Origin: Tepidimonas ignava
GTDB taxonomy: Bacteria > Pseudomonadota > Gammaproteobacteria > Burkholderiales > Burkholderiaceae_C
Assembly: GCF_004342625.1 (NCBI RefSeq)
Contig: NZ_SMAH01000002.1
Location: forward strand, 216,218 to 280,217
DNA length: 64,000 nucleotides
Reading direction: 5' to 3'
Both the position numbers and the translations under genes were made by a program. Positions 17,467 to 26,459 of the stretch are shown piece by piece (position 1 is the first letter of the stretch; each line of letters begins with the position of its first letter). The notes under the pieces are model-generated. The model was not told the origin of the DNA. It searched no databases and saw nothing but the letters and a program-made list of their open reading frames with translations.

Positions 17467-18254
17467 TGAGCGCGTTCGTTGCCCCCGACCTTGGCGCGCC
17501 AGCCTTGGCGCCCGGTGCACGCAGCCGGCGTGCGCAGCACCGCCCCGGCCGCCGCGTGGCCACCGTGACGGCCATCGTCACCGCAGCCCACGTCGCCGGC
17601 TTGTGGGCGCTGTCACGCGCGTGGAGCCAGCCTGCCAGCCCCACGGCACCGCGCATCGTGCAGGTGCAACTGCTGACACCCGAACCCGCGCCGCCGCAAC
17701 CTGCTGCACAACCCGCCCCGCCACCCGAGCCACCCCGGCCCAAAGCCGTGCCCAAGACCGCCCCGGTGCGTGCAGACACCCCACCGCCGCCCACCGCCCC
17801 ACCCCAGCCCGAGGCCACGCCAACGCCAGCACCCGAGGCGGTGGCCGTGACCTCGGCACCCCCAGTGGCGGCGCCGGCCACACCCGCACCGGGCGCCGCC
17901 GTGGCCGCCTCGGCGGTCGAAGCAGCCAGCCCCGCCGCGTCCGCCGCGGCGGCGCCAGCCGCTGCACCGCGCATCGAGCTGCCATCGGCCTCGGCAGCCT
18001 ACCTCAACAACCCCCCGCCGCCGTACCCGGCGCTGTCGCGCCGCCTGGGCGAACAGGGGCGGGTCGTGCTGCGCGTGCGCATCGAGCCCGACGGCACCGC
18101 CTCGGCCGCGGAAATCCGCACCTCCAGCGGCTACGAGCGGCTGGACCAGGCCGCGCTGCAGGCCGTGCTGCGCTGGCGCTACGTACCGGGCAAACGCAAC
18201 GGCGTGCCTGAAGCCATGTGGTTTTTGGTGCCGGTGCAGTTCGTGCTGCAGTGA
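17463..18254 (+). CDS. tonB: Energy transducer TonB
   Basis: Links the inner-membrane proton-motive force to outer-membrane receptors. The protein of 263 residues has one N-terminal membrane anchor (about 30-50). A long Pro/Ala-rich periplasmic linker (about 55-165) follows, and then a C-terminal TonB domain with PPPPYPALSRRLGEQGRVVLRV and a YERLDQAAL helix. The two tandem ATGs at 17463 and 17466 both fit; the first overlaps the preceding micro-ORF stop. It is followed by exbB after 52 nt and exbD, giving a complete energising complex next to its receptor. Confidence 0.92.
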   Translation: MMSAFVAPDLGAPALAPGARSRRAQHRPGRRVATVTAIVTAAHVAGLWALSRAWSQPASPTAPRIVQVQLLTPEPAPPQPAAQPAPPPEPPRPKAVPKTAPVRADTPPPPTAPPQPEATPTPAPEAVAVTSAPPVAAPATPAPGAAVAASAVEAASPAASAAAAPAAAPRIELPSASAAYLNNPPPPYPALSRRLGEQGRVVLRVRIEPDGTASAAEIRTSSGYERLDQAALQAVLRWRYVPGKRNGVPEAMWFLVPVQFVLQ

Positions 18255-18306
18255 CCCACCGCCTCGATACAAGCCTCCTGGACAACCGTCATACGAGATC
18301 AAAACC

Positions 18307-19065
18307 ATGGACACCACCACCCCTTCGTTCGGTCTGGCCCACCTGTGGGCGCAAGGCGACGGCGTCATCCGCGGCATCGCCGTGCTGCTGCTACTGATGT
18401 CGGTCGTCTCGTGGGTCATCATCATCGTCAAGGCGCTGGAGCTGCGCCACCAGCGCGCGCTGGCGCGCCGCGTCGAGGCGTTTTGGCACGCCAGCGACTT
18501 TGCCGAGGGGCTCGATCGCCTCGGGCGCGAACCGGACAACCCCTTCCGGCTGCTGGCTTCGCACGGGCGCGACGCCGCCGCCCACGTGCAGGGCCAGGAT
18601 GGCACGCCGCGCGCGCCGCAGTTGCACGATCAGCTCGACCTGAGCGAATGGGTGCAGCGCGCGCTGCGCCACGCGGTGGACGACATCGTGGCGCGTCTGC
18701 AAAGCGGCCTGTGGGTGTTGGCCTCGGTCGGCTCCACCGCACCGTTCGTGGGGCTGTTTGGCACCGTGTGGAGCATCTACCATGCGTTGGTCAGCATCGG
18801 CGCCAGCGGCAGCGCGGGGCTGGACCAAGTCGCCGGTCCCATCGGCGAGGCGCTGATCATGACGGCGCTGGGCCTGGCCGTGGCCATCCCCGCCGTGTTG
18901 GGCTACAACGCGCTGGTGCGCGGCCACAAGGCGTTGGTGCACCGCATCAACCGTTTTGCGCACGAACTTCACGCCTACTTCGTCACCGGCGCGCGCGTGG
19001 CGGCCACGGCCCCAGCCCCCGCGTCGGCCAAGGTGCAGCCCCTGCGGGCCGAAGGCCGCGCGTGA
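18307..19065 (+). CDS. exbB: Biopolymer transport protein ExbB (MotA/TolQ/ExbB family)
   Basis: Proton-channel scaffold of the TonB motor, 252 residues. Three membrane segments are visible: near 15-40, near 140-165 (starting LWVLASVGSTAPFVGLFGTV) and near 180-205. The ASVGSTAPFVGLFGTVWSI stretch is the family hallmark that lines the pentamer pore. A large cytoplasmic loop lies between the first two segments. The gene lies between tonB and exbD in one operon. TolQ is excluded because tolR and tolA are not near and tonB is. Confidence 0.95.
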   Translation: MDTTTPSFGLAHLWAQGDGVIRGIAVLLLLMSVVSWVIIIVKALELRHQRALARRVEAFWHASDFAEGLDRLGREPDNPFRLLASHGRDAAAHVQGQDGTPRAPQLHDQLDLSEWVQRALRHAVDDIVARLQSGLWVLASVGSTAPFVGLFGTVWSIYHALVSIGASGSAGLDQVAGPIGEALIMTALGLAVAIPAVLGYNALVRGHKALVHRINRFAHELHAYFVTGARVAATAPAPASAKVQPLRAEGRA

Positions 19066-19087
19066 ACCACGCCACGAGGAGCCAGCC

Positions 19088-19501
19088 ATGGCCATGACGG
19101 TCACCGACCACGACAACGATGAGCTGATGAGCGAGATCAACATGATTCCGCTCATCGATGTGATGCTGGTGCTGTTGATCGTGTTCATCATCACGATCCC
19201 GGTCATCAAGCACGCCGTGCAGGTCAACCTGCCGCAGGCCAGCGCCGAGCGCAGCACCCCACCGCCGCAAGCGGTGCGCCTGAGCGTGCAGGCCGACGGC
19301 CGCTACCTGTGGAACGACGAGCCCATCGACGACGCCCAGCTGGATGAGCGGCTGCAAACGATCGCCGCGCAGGACGTGCAGCCCCCGCTGCACCTGCTGG
19401 GCGACCGCGACGTGCGCTACGAGCGGGTCGCGCAGGTGCTGGCCAAGGCCCAGCAGGCCGGCGTCAAGGGCATCGGTTTTGTCACCGAGCCGGCGCGCTG
19501 A
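19088..19501 (+). CDS. exbD: Biopolymer transport protein ExbD
   Basis: Proton-carrying subunit of the TonB motor, 137 residues. One membrane helix (IPLIDVMLVLLIVFII) carries the essential aspartate (Asp in PLIDVML), and a periplasmic domain follows. ATG 19088 is chosen because GAGGA lies 8 nt upstream and the N-terminus MAMTVTDHDND precedes the canonical SEINMIPLIDV. It is the last gene of the iron-uptake operon. The following 214 nt (19502-19715) are GC-rich with no gene or clear terminator. Confidence 0.95.
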   Translation: MAMTVTDHDNDELMSEINMIPLIDVMLVLLIVFIITIPVIKHAVQVNLPQASAERSTPPPQAVRLSVQADGRYLWNDEPIDDAQLDERLQTIAAQDVQPPLHLLGDRDVRYERVAQVLAKAQQAGVKGIGFVTEPAR

Positions 19502-19715
19502 CGACGTCAGGCCGTCGGTCGCCCGCTCGGCCAGGGGCCTGGTGCGGCGGCCGACCCGCCGCGCCGTGCGCGCCCATGTCCGCCATGCAGGGCGGTCGAG
19601 GAACTCCGGTGCGCCCTCATCCTCTAACGTCAGGCGCAGCCGGTGTGGTACGCTGCGCGCGGCGTTGTCATCGGCAACGCGCCACGTTACCCCGCAACCC
19701 TAGGAGACCCGATCG

Positions 19716-20411
19716 ATGCGTCTGGACACCCAAGTCTTGCATCCCACCGACACCCTGGCCAGCGCCGCCGGCCAGCGCCAGCGTGTGCTGCGCAACACCT
19801 ACGCCCTGCTGGCGCTGAGCATGCTGCCCACCGTGTTGGGGGCGTGGATCGGCATGCGCACCGGCGTAGGCGCCGTGCTGTCGGGCGGCGTGGGCCTGGT
19901 GGTGTTCCTGGTGGGCGCCTTTGGCTTCATGTTGGCCATCGAGCGCACCAAGCACTCCGGCACCGGCGTGGCGGTGCTGCTGGCCTTCACGTTCTTCATG
20001 GGACTGATGCTGTCGCGCCTGCTGGGCGCGGTGCTGGGCCTGGCCAACGGGGCGCAGTTGGTGATGACCGCGTTTGCCGGCACGGCCGGGGTGTTTTTGG
20101 TCATGGCCAACCTGGCCAGCGTCGTCAAACGCGATCTGGAAGGCCTGGCCAAGTGGTTGTTCTTCGGCGCCATCGTGCTGCTGATCGGCGGCATCATCAA
20201 CGTTTTTGTGGGCAGCACGGCCCTGATGGCGGCGTTGTCGGTGATGGCCATCGGCATCTTCAGCGCGTTTTTGCTGGTGGACCTCAAGCGCATCGTGGAC
20301 GGGGGCGAAACCAACTACATCACCGCCACGCTGGCGCTGTACCTGAGCCTGTTCAACATCTTCCAAAGCCTGCTGGCGCTGCTGGGCGTCTTCGGCGGCG
20401 AGCGTGAATGA
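19716..20411 (+). CDS. Bax inhibitor-1/YccA family membrane protein
   Basis: Integral membrane protein of 231 residues with seven hydrophobic segments in the BI-1 (UPF0005) pattern. FFMGLMLSRLLG and the C-terminal ITATLALYLSLFNIFQSLLALLG match family positions. Homologues modulate the FtsH protease (YccA) or leak Ca2+ in a pH-dependent way (YetJ). Which applies here is unknown. AGGAGA lies 6-7 nt before the ATG. A strong terminator follows, so it is probably monocistronic. Confidence 0.9.
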   Translation: MRLDTQVLHPTDTLASAAGQRQRVLRNTYALLALSMLPTVLGAWIGMRTGVGAVLSGGVGLVVFLVGAFGFMLAIERTKHSGTGVAVLLAFTFFMGLMLSRLLGAVLGLANGAQLVMTAFAGTAGVFLVMANLASVVKRDLEGLAKWLFFGAIVLLIGGIINVFVGSTALMAALSVMAIGIFSAFLLVDLKRIVDGGETNYITATLALYLSLFNIFQSLLALLGVFGGERE

Positions 20412-20456
20412 TCCAGCCGGAGGCCGCACCCACCGGTGCGGCCACGCCGCCCACCG

Positions 20457-20490
20457 CAAACGCCGCAATTGCGCGGCGTTTGTGCTTTTG
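20457..20490 (+). terminator. Rho-independent terminator after the BI-1 gene
   Basis: CAAACGCCGC and GCGGCGTTTG form a perfect 10-bp stem with a 6-nt loop, followed by TGCTTTTG. A weaker hairpin (GCCGCAC/GTGCGGC) lies just upstream at about 20423-20442. Confidence 0.75.
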
Positions 20491-20543
20491 ATGCGGGGAT
20501 GGCACCCACCCCGCCCGCGCTGCCGATCGGTGACAATCGAGCC

Positions 20544-21089
20544 ATGCTGGCACCGACACCGCCCCAAGCCGACACGCCGCGCGGCCGACGCGCGGCGTGG
20601 CTGCTTGCCGTTGCGCTGACGGCCACCACGCTGCCCGGCTGCGACATGTTGGGCATCGACACGCCGGCCAAACAAGCCGAGCGGCGGGAGGCCGAGGGCA
20701 AGGCCATCGGCGCAGCGTGCCGGCACACCCAGCGCAGCCTGGAGGATTGCTACGCCAGCAACCCCAAGGCTTCCAAAGCCGCCATCTTTGCCGGCTGGCG
20801 CGAGATGGACGAGTACATGCGGGAAAACGATATCCCGCCCGCCACCCCGACGGCCCGCCCCGCCCCACCCGCCGAGCCCAAAGAGGAGGTCGTCGACGCG
20901 GGGGACGGCGCCCAAGGCCCGCAGGCCGAAGGCAAAGCGGCGCCCGTGGGCGGGACCGCCGCCCCTGCGGCCGCCAACGCCAACGGCACCACTGCGGCGA
21001 CGGCGGCCCCCGCCGGCGCCAAGCCCCCCACCGGCAGCATCGTACCGAACCTTGCCCCCGCGGCGCAGAAAACACCCCCGCGCCAGTGA
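20544..21089 (+). CDS. Hypothetical lipoprotein
   Basis: Small lipoprotein of 181 residues. Arg-rich start, hydrophobic signal and lipobox LPGC give lipidated Cys33. The next residue is Asp, which in enterobacteria keeps lipoproteins in the inner membrane. A short folded part with two further cysteines follows (GAACRHTQRSLEDCYASNP), suggesting a disulfide-stabilised helical hairpin with a KAAIFAGWREMDEYM helix. The last 80 residues are Ala/Pro-rich and probably disordered. I do not recognise the family. It lies between a terminator and the convergent rlmD gene. Confidence 0.75.
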   Translation: MLAPTPPQADTPRGRRAAWLLAVALTATTLPGCDMLGIDTPAKQAERREAEGKAIGAACRHTQRSLEDCYASNPKASKAAIFAGWREMDEYMRENDIPPATPTARPAPPAEPKEEVVDAGDGAQGPQAEGKAAPVGGTAAPAAANANGTTAATAAPAGAKPPTGSIVPNLAPAAQKTPPRQ

Positions 21090-21132
21090 GGCGGCGCAGC
21101 GAGCGCGGCGGCCGCGTGCGGGAGGCCGGGCC

Positions 21133-22620
21133 TCAGGCCCCGACGCGGTCGAACACGGCGATGCTTTCCACGTGCGCCGTGTGCGGAAACATGTTGACCA
21201 CCCCGGCCGCGCTGCAGCGGTAGCCCGCCTGATGCACCAGCAGCCCGGCGTCGCGCGCCAGCGTGGCGGGGTTGCAACTGACGTACACAATGCGCGTTGG
21301 CGGCTGCCACGCCGCCCCCGAGCCCGCTGCGGGCCACGAGCCGCCCGCGCGCGCCGCTTGCACGGTGTCGGCCAGGGCCTTGACCAGCGCCAACGCGCCT
21401 TCGCGCGGTGGGTCGATCAACCAGCGCTGCGCCACGCCGTCGGCCACCAGTTGCTCAGGCGTCATCGCGAACAGGTTGCGCGCCACAAACGCGGTCGGAG
21501 CCAGCCCACCGCGGCGCTGCTGGTTGTGCGCCCAGTTGTCACGCGCGCGCTGCACCAGCGCCTCGCTGCCCTCCACCCCCAGCACCGCACCGGCCTGCGT
21601 GGCCAGCGGCAGCGTGAAGTTGCCCAGGCCACAAAACCAGTCGATCACGCGCTCGTCGCGGCGCACCTCCAACAACCGCAGCGCGCGCGCCACCAGCACG
21701 CGGTTGATGTGCGGGTTGACCTGGGTGAAATCGGTGGGCCGGTAGGGCATGTGGATGCCGAACTCCGGCAGCGCGTAGGCCAGCGGTGGCGTGCCGTCGT
21801 GCGCATCGAGCCGGTGCACGCTGTCGGGTCCGGCGGGCTGCAACCACCATTGGATGGCCGCCTGGGGATGGGCGGCGGCAAAGGCGCGCAGCAGGTCCCG
21901 GTCGTGCTCGTCCAGCGGCTCCAGGTGGCGCAACACCAGCGCGGTGACACCTTCGCCGCAGGCCAGCTCGATTTGCGGACAGCGCTCACGGGCGTGCAGC
22001 CCCATGATCAGCGTGCGCAAGGGTTGCAGCAGCGCGCTGACCGGCGGCGGCAGCACGGCGCAGGTGTCCATGTCGGCCACGTAGCGGCTTTTGCGCTCGT
22101 GGAAACCCACGAGCACCGTGCCTTTGCGTGGCACGTGGCGCACCGCCAGCCGGGCACGCCAGCGGTAGCCCCACGCCGGCCCGGCGATGGCAGGCAGCAT
22201 CCGCTGCGGTCGCACCTTGCCCAGGCGCTGCAGGTTGTCTTCCAGCGCACGCTGCTTGATCGCCACCTGCGCGCCGGGGTCGATGTGCTGCATTTTGCAG
22301 CCGCCGCACGCGCCCGCATGCAGGCCGAAGTGGGGGCAGCGCGGCGTCACCCGCAACGGCGAGGGGCGGTGGATCGCGACGGCCTCGGCGGCTTCCCACT
22401 GTGGTTTGCGCCGCGTCACACGCACCTCGGCCCACTCGCCGGGCAAGGCGCCTTCGACAAACACCACCTTGCCCTCGGGACGGCGCCCCACGCCGTGCGC
22501 TTCCAGGTCGATGGCGTGGATCGGCACCGCCTCGGGCGGCACACCCGCGGGGCGCACCGGCGGCACGGCCTCGCTGAGGGCGGCCGATGCCACCCGCTCC
22601 ATGTCGTCGTCGTGCTCCAT
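21133..22620 (-). CDS. rlmD: 23S rRNA (uracil-1939-C5)-methyltransferase
   Basis: SAM-dependent enzyme that forms 5-methyluridine in 23S rRNA. The 495 residues contain an N-terminal TRAM domain (about 30-90). An iron-sulfur cluster site follows with Cys95, Cys105 and Cys108 in [14 protein letters not shown] plus a later Cys in DTCAV. The SAM site is [12 protein letters not shown] and the catalytic cysteine is in [11 protein letters not shown]. The protein is longer than E. coli RlmD (433), from the N-terminus and small insertions. ATG 22620 overlaps the nlpD stop as TGATG; TTG 22623 is also possible. Confidence 0.92.
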   Translation of the reverse strand: MEHDDDMERVASAALSEAVPPVRPAGVPPEAVPIHAIDLEAHGVGRRPEGKVVFVEGALPGEWAEVRVTRRKPQWEAAEAVAIHRPSPLRVTPRCPHFGLHAGACGGCKMQHIDPGAQVAIKQRALEDNLQRLGKVRPQRMLPAIAGPAWGYRWRARLAVRHVPRKGTVLVGFHERKSRYVADMDTCAVLPPPVSALLQPLRTLIMGLHARERCPQIELACGEGVTALVLRHLEPLDEHDRDLLRAFAAAHPQAAIQWWLQPAGPDSVHRLDAHDGTPPLAYALPEFGIHMPYRPTDFTQVNPHINRVLVARALRLLEVRRDERVIDWFCGLGNFTLPLATQAGAVLGVEGSEALVQRARDNWAHNQQRRGGLAPTAFVARNLFAMTPEQLVADGVAQRWLIDPPREGALALVKALADTVQAARAGGSWPAAGSGAAWQPPTRIVYVSCNPATLARDAGLLVHQAGYRCSAAGVVNMFPHTAHVESIAVFDRVGA

Positions 22621-23567
22621 CAACGGCTCGGCAGCAGGCTCAGGGGATCGACCGGCTTGCCCTGACGCCGCACCTCGAAGTGCAGCTTGACCCGGTCGGC
22701 GTCGGTGTTGCCCATCTCGGCGATCTTTTGCCCTTGGCGCACGGTTTGGTCCTCGCGCACCAACAGCGTCTGGTTGTGGGCGTAGGCGGTCAGGTAGGTG
22801 TTGTTGTGCTTGATGATGACGAGGTTGCCGTAACCGCGCAGGTCGGAGCCCGCGTACACGACACGCCCATCGGCCGCGGCCAGCACCGGGTCACCCGCCT
22901 TGCCGCCGATGCCGATGCCTTTGTTGCGCACTTCATCAAAGTGGTACAGCACCGGACCACGCGCCGGCCACGCCAGCGCGATGGCGTCGGCGGGGGCGGC
23001 TTTGGCCGGTGTGGGTTCGGGCGTGGCGCTGGCCGCCGGCGCTGGCTTGCCGGTGCCGTTGGCCGCCGCGGGCGCGCCGCCACCGGTCGTCGACGGCGAG
23101 CGGGCGCCGCTGGGCGGGGTTTCAAGCGGACGCGCCTGCACCGGGGCAACCGCGGCCACCGGTTGCGTTTGCACCCCGTCGCCGGCGGTCACCGGCTCCG
23201 CCGTCGGCGGCACCACCCGCAGCACCTGCCCAACCTCGATACGGTTGGGGTCGCTCAGGTTGTTCCAGGCCGCCAGGTCGCGCCAACTGTGGCCGTGTTC
23301 CAAGCCAATGCGGTACAACGTGTCGCCCGGCCGCACCGTGTAGTAGCCGGGCTTGCCGGCGTTTTCGCTGCCGGGCGGGGGCGGCGTGGCGGGAGTGGCG
23401 GGCGCCGGTGCGGGCAACGGCGCCGCCGCGGCCGCGCCGGCCACCCGCCGATCTTCCACAGGCGCGGTGCGTGCGGGTTTGCTGGGGGCTGCGCAGCCGG
23501 CCAGCAGGGCCAGCAGCCCCCCGGCCAACAGCCAGGCACCGCAGCGGTGCGGTTGTTTGAGCGTCAT
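22620..23567 (-). CDS. nlpD: NlpD-type murein hydrolase activator lipoprotein
   Basis: Outer-membrane lipoprotein that activates an amidase for septal peptidoglycan splitting. The precursor of 315 residues has a lipobox LAGC (lipidated Cys25) and a LysM domain (about 75-120, [14 protein letters not shown]). A Pro/Ala/Thr-rich linker follows, then a C-terminal M23 domain. The metal ligands are degenerate: NKGIGIGG replaces the usual His/Asp site and only LHFEVR of HxH remains. It should therefore be a regulator and not an enzyme, as in E. coli NlpD. It sits in the surE-pcm-nlpD order, but rlmD follows where rpoS is often found. Confidence 0.93.
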   Translation of the reverse strand: MTLKQPHRCGAWLLAGGLLALLAGCAAPSKPARTAPVEDRRVAGAAAAAPLPAPAPATPATPPPPGSENAGKPGYYTVRPGDTLYRIGLEHGHSWRDLAAWNNLSDPNRIEVGQVLRVVPPTAEPVTAGDGVQTQPVAAVAPVQARPLETPPSGARSPSTTGGGAPAAANGTGKPAPAASATPEPTPAKAAPADAIALAWPARGPVLYHFDEVRNKGIGIGGKAGDPVLAAADGRVVYAGSDLRGYGNLVIIKHNNTYLTAYAHNQTLLVREDQTVRQGQKIAEMGNTDADRVKLHFEVRRQGKPVDPLSLLPSR

Positions 23568-23592
23568 CGCAGCGTCGTTTTCGTAGCAGGGT

Positions 23593-24396
23593 TCACAGCA
23601 CGCCCGATTGTAGGGGGACGAACCGCACGCCCTCGAGCACCTCGCGCTGCCACCCGGTGGCGGTGCGCTGCACGACCACGAGCCGCTGCTGCCCCGGTTG
23701 CACCTCGGCCGGGGCCACCAACCGCCCCCCGACCGCGAGTTGATCCAGCCACGCTTGGGGGATGGCCTCCCCGCCCGCCGCGGCGATGATGCCGGCGTAC
23801 GGCGCCCCCGCAGGGTAGCCGGCGGTGCCGTCGCCCAAAATCAGGTGCAGGTTGGGGATGCGCAGCGGCCGCAGATTGTCGCGCGCCTTGTCGTGCAGGG
23901 CGCGCAAGCGCTCCATGCTGTACACCTCGCGCGCCAGCCGGGCCAGCAGCGCCGCCTGGTAGCCACAGCCGGTGCCAATCTCCAGCACCCGCCCCAGCGG
24001 CAACGTCTGGCCGGCGCACAACAGCTCCAGCATGCGCGCCACCACGCTGGGTTTGGAAATCGTCTGCCCCCAGCCGATGGGCAATGCGGTGTCCTCGTAG
24101 GCCTGGGGCACCAGCGCGCTGTCCACAAAGCGATGCCGCTCCACCGCAGCCAGCGCCTGCAACACCGCCGGATGGGTCACCCCCTGCTGCGCCAGGCGCT
24201 GCACCATGGCCTGGCGCACCGCCGCCGAGTCCAGCCCCACCCCCTGCGCGCTGGGCACCGCCCCCGCGGGGCGCGCGCCCGGGGTTGCCGCCCCCGCACG
24301 GCGTGCGGGTACCGCAGGGGCCGGACGCAGCCCTTCCAGGGTGGCCGGAAACCGCGCCCCGCGCCCCCGCGCACCACCCGCGCCGGGTTGGCTCAT
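23593..24396 (-). CDS. pcm: Protein-L-isoaspartate O-methyltransferase
   Basis: Repairs isomerised aspartate and asparagine residues in aged proteins. The catalytic domain has the family start [36 protein letters not shown] and the SAM motif [16 protein letters not shown]. At 267 residues it is about 60 longer than E. coli Pcm, because of an Ala/Pro/Arg-rich N-terminal tail that is probably disordered. ATG 24396 overlaps the surE stop as ATGA. Part of the surE-pcm-nlpD-rlmD run. Confidence 0.93.
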   Translation of the reverse strand: MSQPGAGGARGRGARFPATLEGLRPAPAVPARRAGAATPGARPAGAVPSAQGVGLDSAAVRQAMVQRLAQQGVTHPAVLQALAAVERHRFVDSALVPQAYEDTALPIGWGQTISKPSVVARMLELLCAGQTLPLGRVLEIGTGCGYQAALLARLAREVYSMERLRALHDKARDNLRPLRIPNLHLILGDGTAGYPAGAPYAGIIAAAGGEAIPQAWLDQLAVGGRLVAPAEVQPGQQRLVVVQRTATGWQREVLEGVRFVPLQSGVL

Positions 24397-25205
24397 GCCT
24401 GCGCCTCGCTGCCCGCGCGCAGCGCAGCCGCCGTCTGCGCCCAGTACGCCAGCCGGGCATGGTCGGTCAGGTCGATCTGCAGCGGCGTGATCGCCACGTA
24501 CCCTTGGCGTGTGGCGTGAAAGTCCGTGCCCTCGGCATCGTCCTTGGCCGGCCCGGCGGCGCCGATCCAGTACATCGTCTCGCCGCGCGGGTTGACCTGG
24601 GTGATGACCGGCTCGGCGGCGTGCCGTCGCCCCAGCCGCGCCACCTTGAAGCCACGGATCTGCGCGCGCGGCAACGCGGGGATGTTGACGTTGAGCAGCC
24701 ACGGCTCGGCATGCGCGCCTTCGGCCCCCTGCGCCACCGCTTGGGCATGGGCCTGCACCGCCGGCTGCAGACTGCGCACCAACTGCGCCGCCAGCGCCAC
24801 GGCGTCATCCAGGTGCGCCCAGCCCTTCTCTGTCAGCGAAAACGCAATCCCCGGGATGCCAAACAGGTACCCCTCCATCGCCGCGCCCACGGTGCCAGAG
24901 TAAATCGTGTCGTCACCCATGTTGGCGCCGTTGTTGATGCCAGACACGACCAGGTCCGGCCGGTACGGCAGCAGCCCGGTCAGCGCGATGTGCACGCAAT
25001 CCGCCGGGGTGCCGTTGACGTAGCGCACGTGCTCATCCGCGCGGTGCACGTACAGCGGCGCGTTGAGCGTCAGCGCGTTGGATTTAGCGCTGTTGTTGTG
25101 TTCGGGCGCGACGATTTCGACGTCGGCAAACGCCCGCAGCGCGGCCGCCAGGGCCTGAATGCCAGGGGCTTGGTAGCCGTCGTCGTTGCTGAGCAGGATA
25201 CGCAT
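24393..25205 (-). CDS. surE: 5'/3'-nucleotidase SurE
   Basis: Metal-dependent survival phosphatase acting on nucleoside monophosphates. The 270 residues begin [11 protein letters not shown] with the metal-binding Asp-Asp pair and contain [14 protein letters not shown] and [21 protein letters not shown], all canonical. I use ATG 25205, which matches the family N-terminus. ATG 25214 (MRRMRI) is equally open, and neither has a strong ribosome site. First gene of the run surE-pcm-nlpD-rlmD, divergent from the quinone oxidoreductase with a 102-nt gap. Confidence 0.95.
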   Translation of the reverse strand: MRILLSNDDGYQAPGIQALAAALRAFADVEIVAPEHNNSAKSNALTLNAPLYVHRADEHVRYVNGTPADCVHIALTGLLPYRPDLVVSGINNGANMGDDTIYSGTVGAAMEGYLFGIPGIAFSLTEKGWAHLDDAVALAAQLVRSLQPAVQAHAQAVAQGAEGAHAEPWLLNVNIPALPRAQIRGFKVARLGRRHAAEPVITQVNPRGETMYWIGAAGPAKDDAEGTDFHATRQGYVAITPLQIDLTDHARLAYWAQTAAALRAGSEAQA

Positions 25206-25307
25206 GCGGCGCATTGTAGGCGCGCCGCTGGCCCGCCGCCCAGGTGACACCCATGCCGGACCTGCCCCGCTAGCATCGGGGCCCGGACCACCGAAGGAGA
25301 CATGCCG

Positions 25308-26303
25308 ATGCAAGCCTGGCAGTGCGACCAACCCCTGGGCGTCGAAGCCCTGCGCTGGACCACCCTACCCACGCCCGAGCCGGGCGCGGGCGAGGTGCTG
25401 GTGGACATCGAGGCCGCCAGCCTCAACTACCCGGACCTGCTGATGATCCAGGGCCGCTACCAGCACAAGCCCACGCCGCCGTTCGTGCCCGGGGCGGAGT
25501 TTGCCGGGGTGGTGCGCGCGGTGGGCCCTGGTGTGACCACCCTGCAACCCGGTCAGGCGGTGGCGTGCCTCAGCGGCACCGGTGCGTTCGCCACCCAGGC
25601 GGTGGTGCCGGCGGCGCTGTGCGTGCCCCTCCCTCCCGGGATGGCGCTGACCGACGCCGCCGCGTTCATCATGACCTACGCCACCTCGTACCACGCGCTG
25701 CTGGACCGCGGCGCGCTGCGCGCCGGCGAAACCGTGCTGGTGCTGGGCGCCGCGGGCGGCGTGGGCACGGCGGCGATCCAGATCGCCCAAGCGGCCGGCG
25801 CCCACGTCATCGCCGCGGCCGGCGGGGCCGACAAATGCGCGCTGGCCCAGCGCCTGGGGGCCGACGCCGTGCTGGACTACCAGCAACACGCCCCAGACGG
25901 CAGCCTGCGCGAGGAACTGAAGCGCTTGACACACGGCCGCGGCCCGGACGTCGTGTACGACCCGGTCGGCGGCGCGCTGGCCGAGCCCGTGTTTCGCTCC
26001 ATCGCCTGGCGCGGCCGCTACCTGGTGATCGGCTTTGCCGGCGGCCCCATCCCCAGCCTGCCGTTGAACCTGCCGCTGCTCAAAGGCGCCTCCATCGTGG
26101 GGGTGTTTTGGGGTGAGTTCGCCCGCCGCGAACCGCAGGCCAACGCCACCATGCTGCGCACGCTGCTGCAGGGCTACCAGCAGGGCCTGTACCGCCCGGT
26201 CATCGACAGCGTGCTGCCGATGACCGAACTGCCCCAGGCGCTGGCCCGCATCGCCGCGCGCCAGGTGCGCGGCAAGCTGGTGCTGCGCAACGCCAGCGCC
26301 TAA
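25308..26303 (+). CDS. NADPH:quinone oxidoreductase family protein
   Basis: Zinc-independent medium-chain dehydrogenase/reductase of 331 residues. It has the GroES-like N-terminal fold with [26 protein letters not shown] and the Rossmann motif [23 protein letters not shown] and [10 protein letters not shown] are typical of the QOR/acryloyl-CoA-reductase-like group. The catalytic-zinc cysteine is absent. GGAGA at 25296-25300 favours ATG 25308 over ATG 25302. The physiological substrate (quinone or enoyl compound) is unknown. A TPP riboswitch begins about 20 nt after its stop. Confidence 0.9.
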   Translation: MQAWQCDQPLGVEALRWTTLPTPEPGAGEVLVDIEAASLNYPDLLMIQGRYQHKPTPPFVPGAEFAGVVRAVGPGVTTLQPGQAVACLSGTGAFATQAVVPAALCVPLPPGMALTDAAAFIMTYATSYHALLDRGALRAGETVLVLGAAGGVGTAAIQIAQAAGAHVIAAAGGADKCALAQRLGADAVLDYQQHAPDGSLREELKRLTHGRGPDVVYDPVGGALAEPVFRSIAWRGRYLVIGFAGGPIPSLPLNLPLLKGASIVGVFWGEFARREPQANATMLRTLLQGYQQGLYRPVIDSVLPMTELPQALARIAARQVRGKLVLRNASA

Positions 26304-26321
26304 AATGCCCAGCCTCTGAGT

Positions 26322-26455
26322 CGCCAGGGGAGCCGGCGCACGTGCCTGCCGCCAAGCGCGGTGGATGTGCCCCGGCTGAGAGTGGACGCCAGGCCATGGG
26401 GGCCGAGGTCCAGACCCTTGGAACCTGATCCGGTTCGTACCGGCGCGAGGAAGTG
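26322..26455 (+). promoter_or_regulatory. TPP riboswitch (THI element)
   Basis: The thiamine-pyrophosphate aptamer is complete. It has a 5' strand CCAGGGGAGCC, the pyrimidine-sensing CTGAGA at 26376-26381, ACCCTTGGAACCTGATC at 26414-26430 and the 3' end GTACCGGCGCGAGGAAG. The segment between GGAGCC and GGCTGAGA forms the variable P3 extension. The ribosome site GAGGA at 26447-26451 is part of the 3' conserved strand, 8 nt before the ATG of the transporter. Ligand binding should therefore hide the ribosome site and switch off translation. Confidence 0.93.
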
Positions 26456-26459
26456 CGAC

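Noticed and set aside
18307..19501. TolQ-TolR instead of ExbB-ExbD
   Set aside because: tonB is directly upstream and tolA, tolB and pal are absent, so the Exb assignment is preferred.
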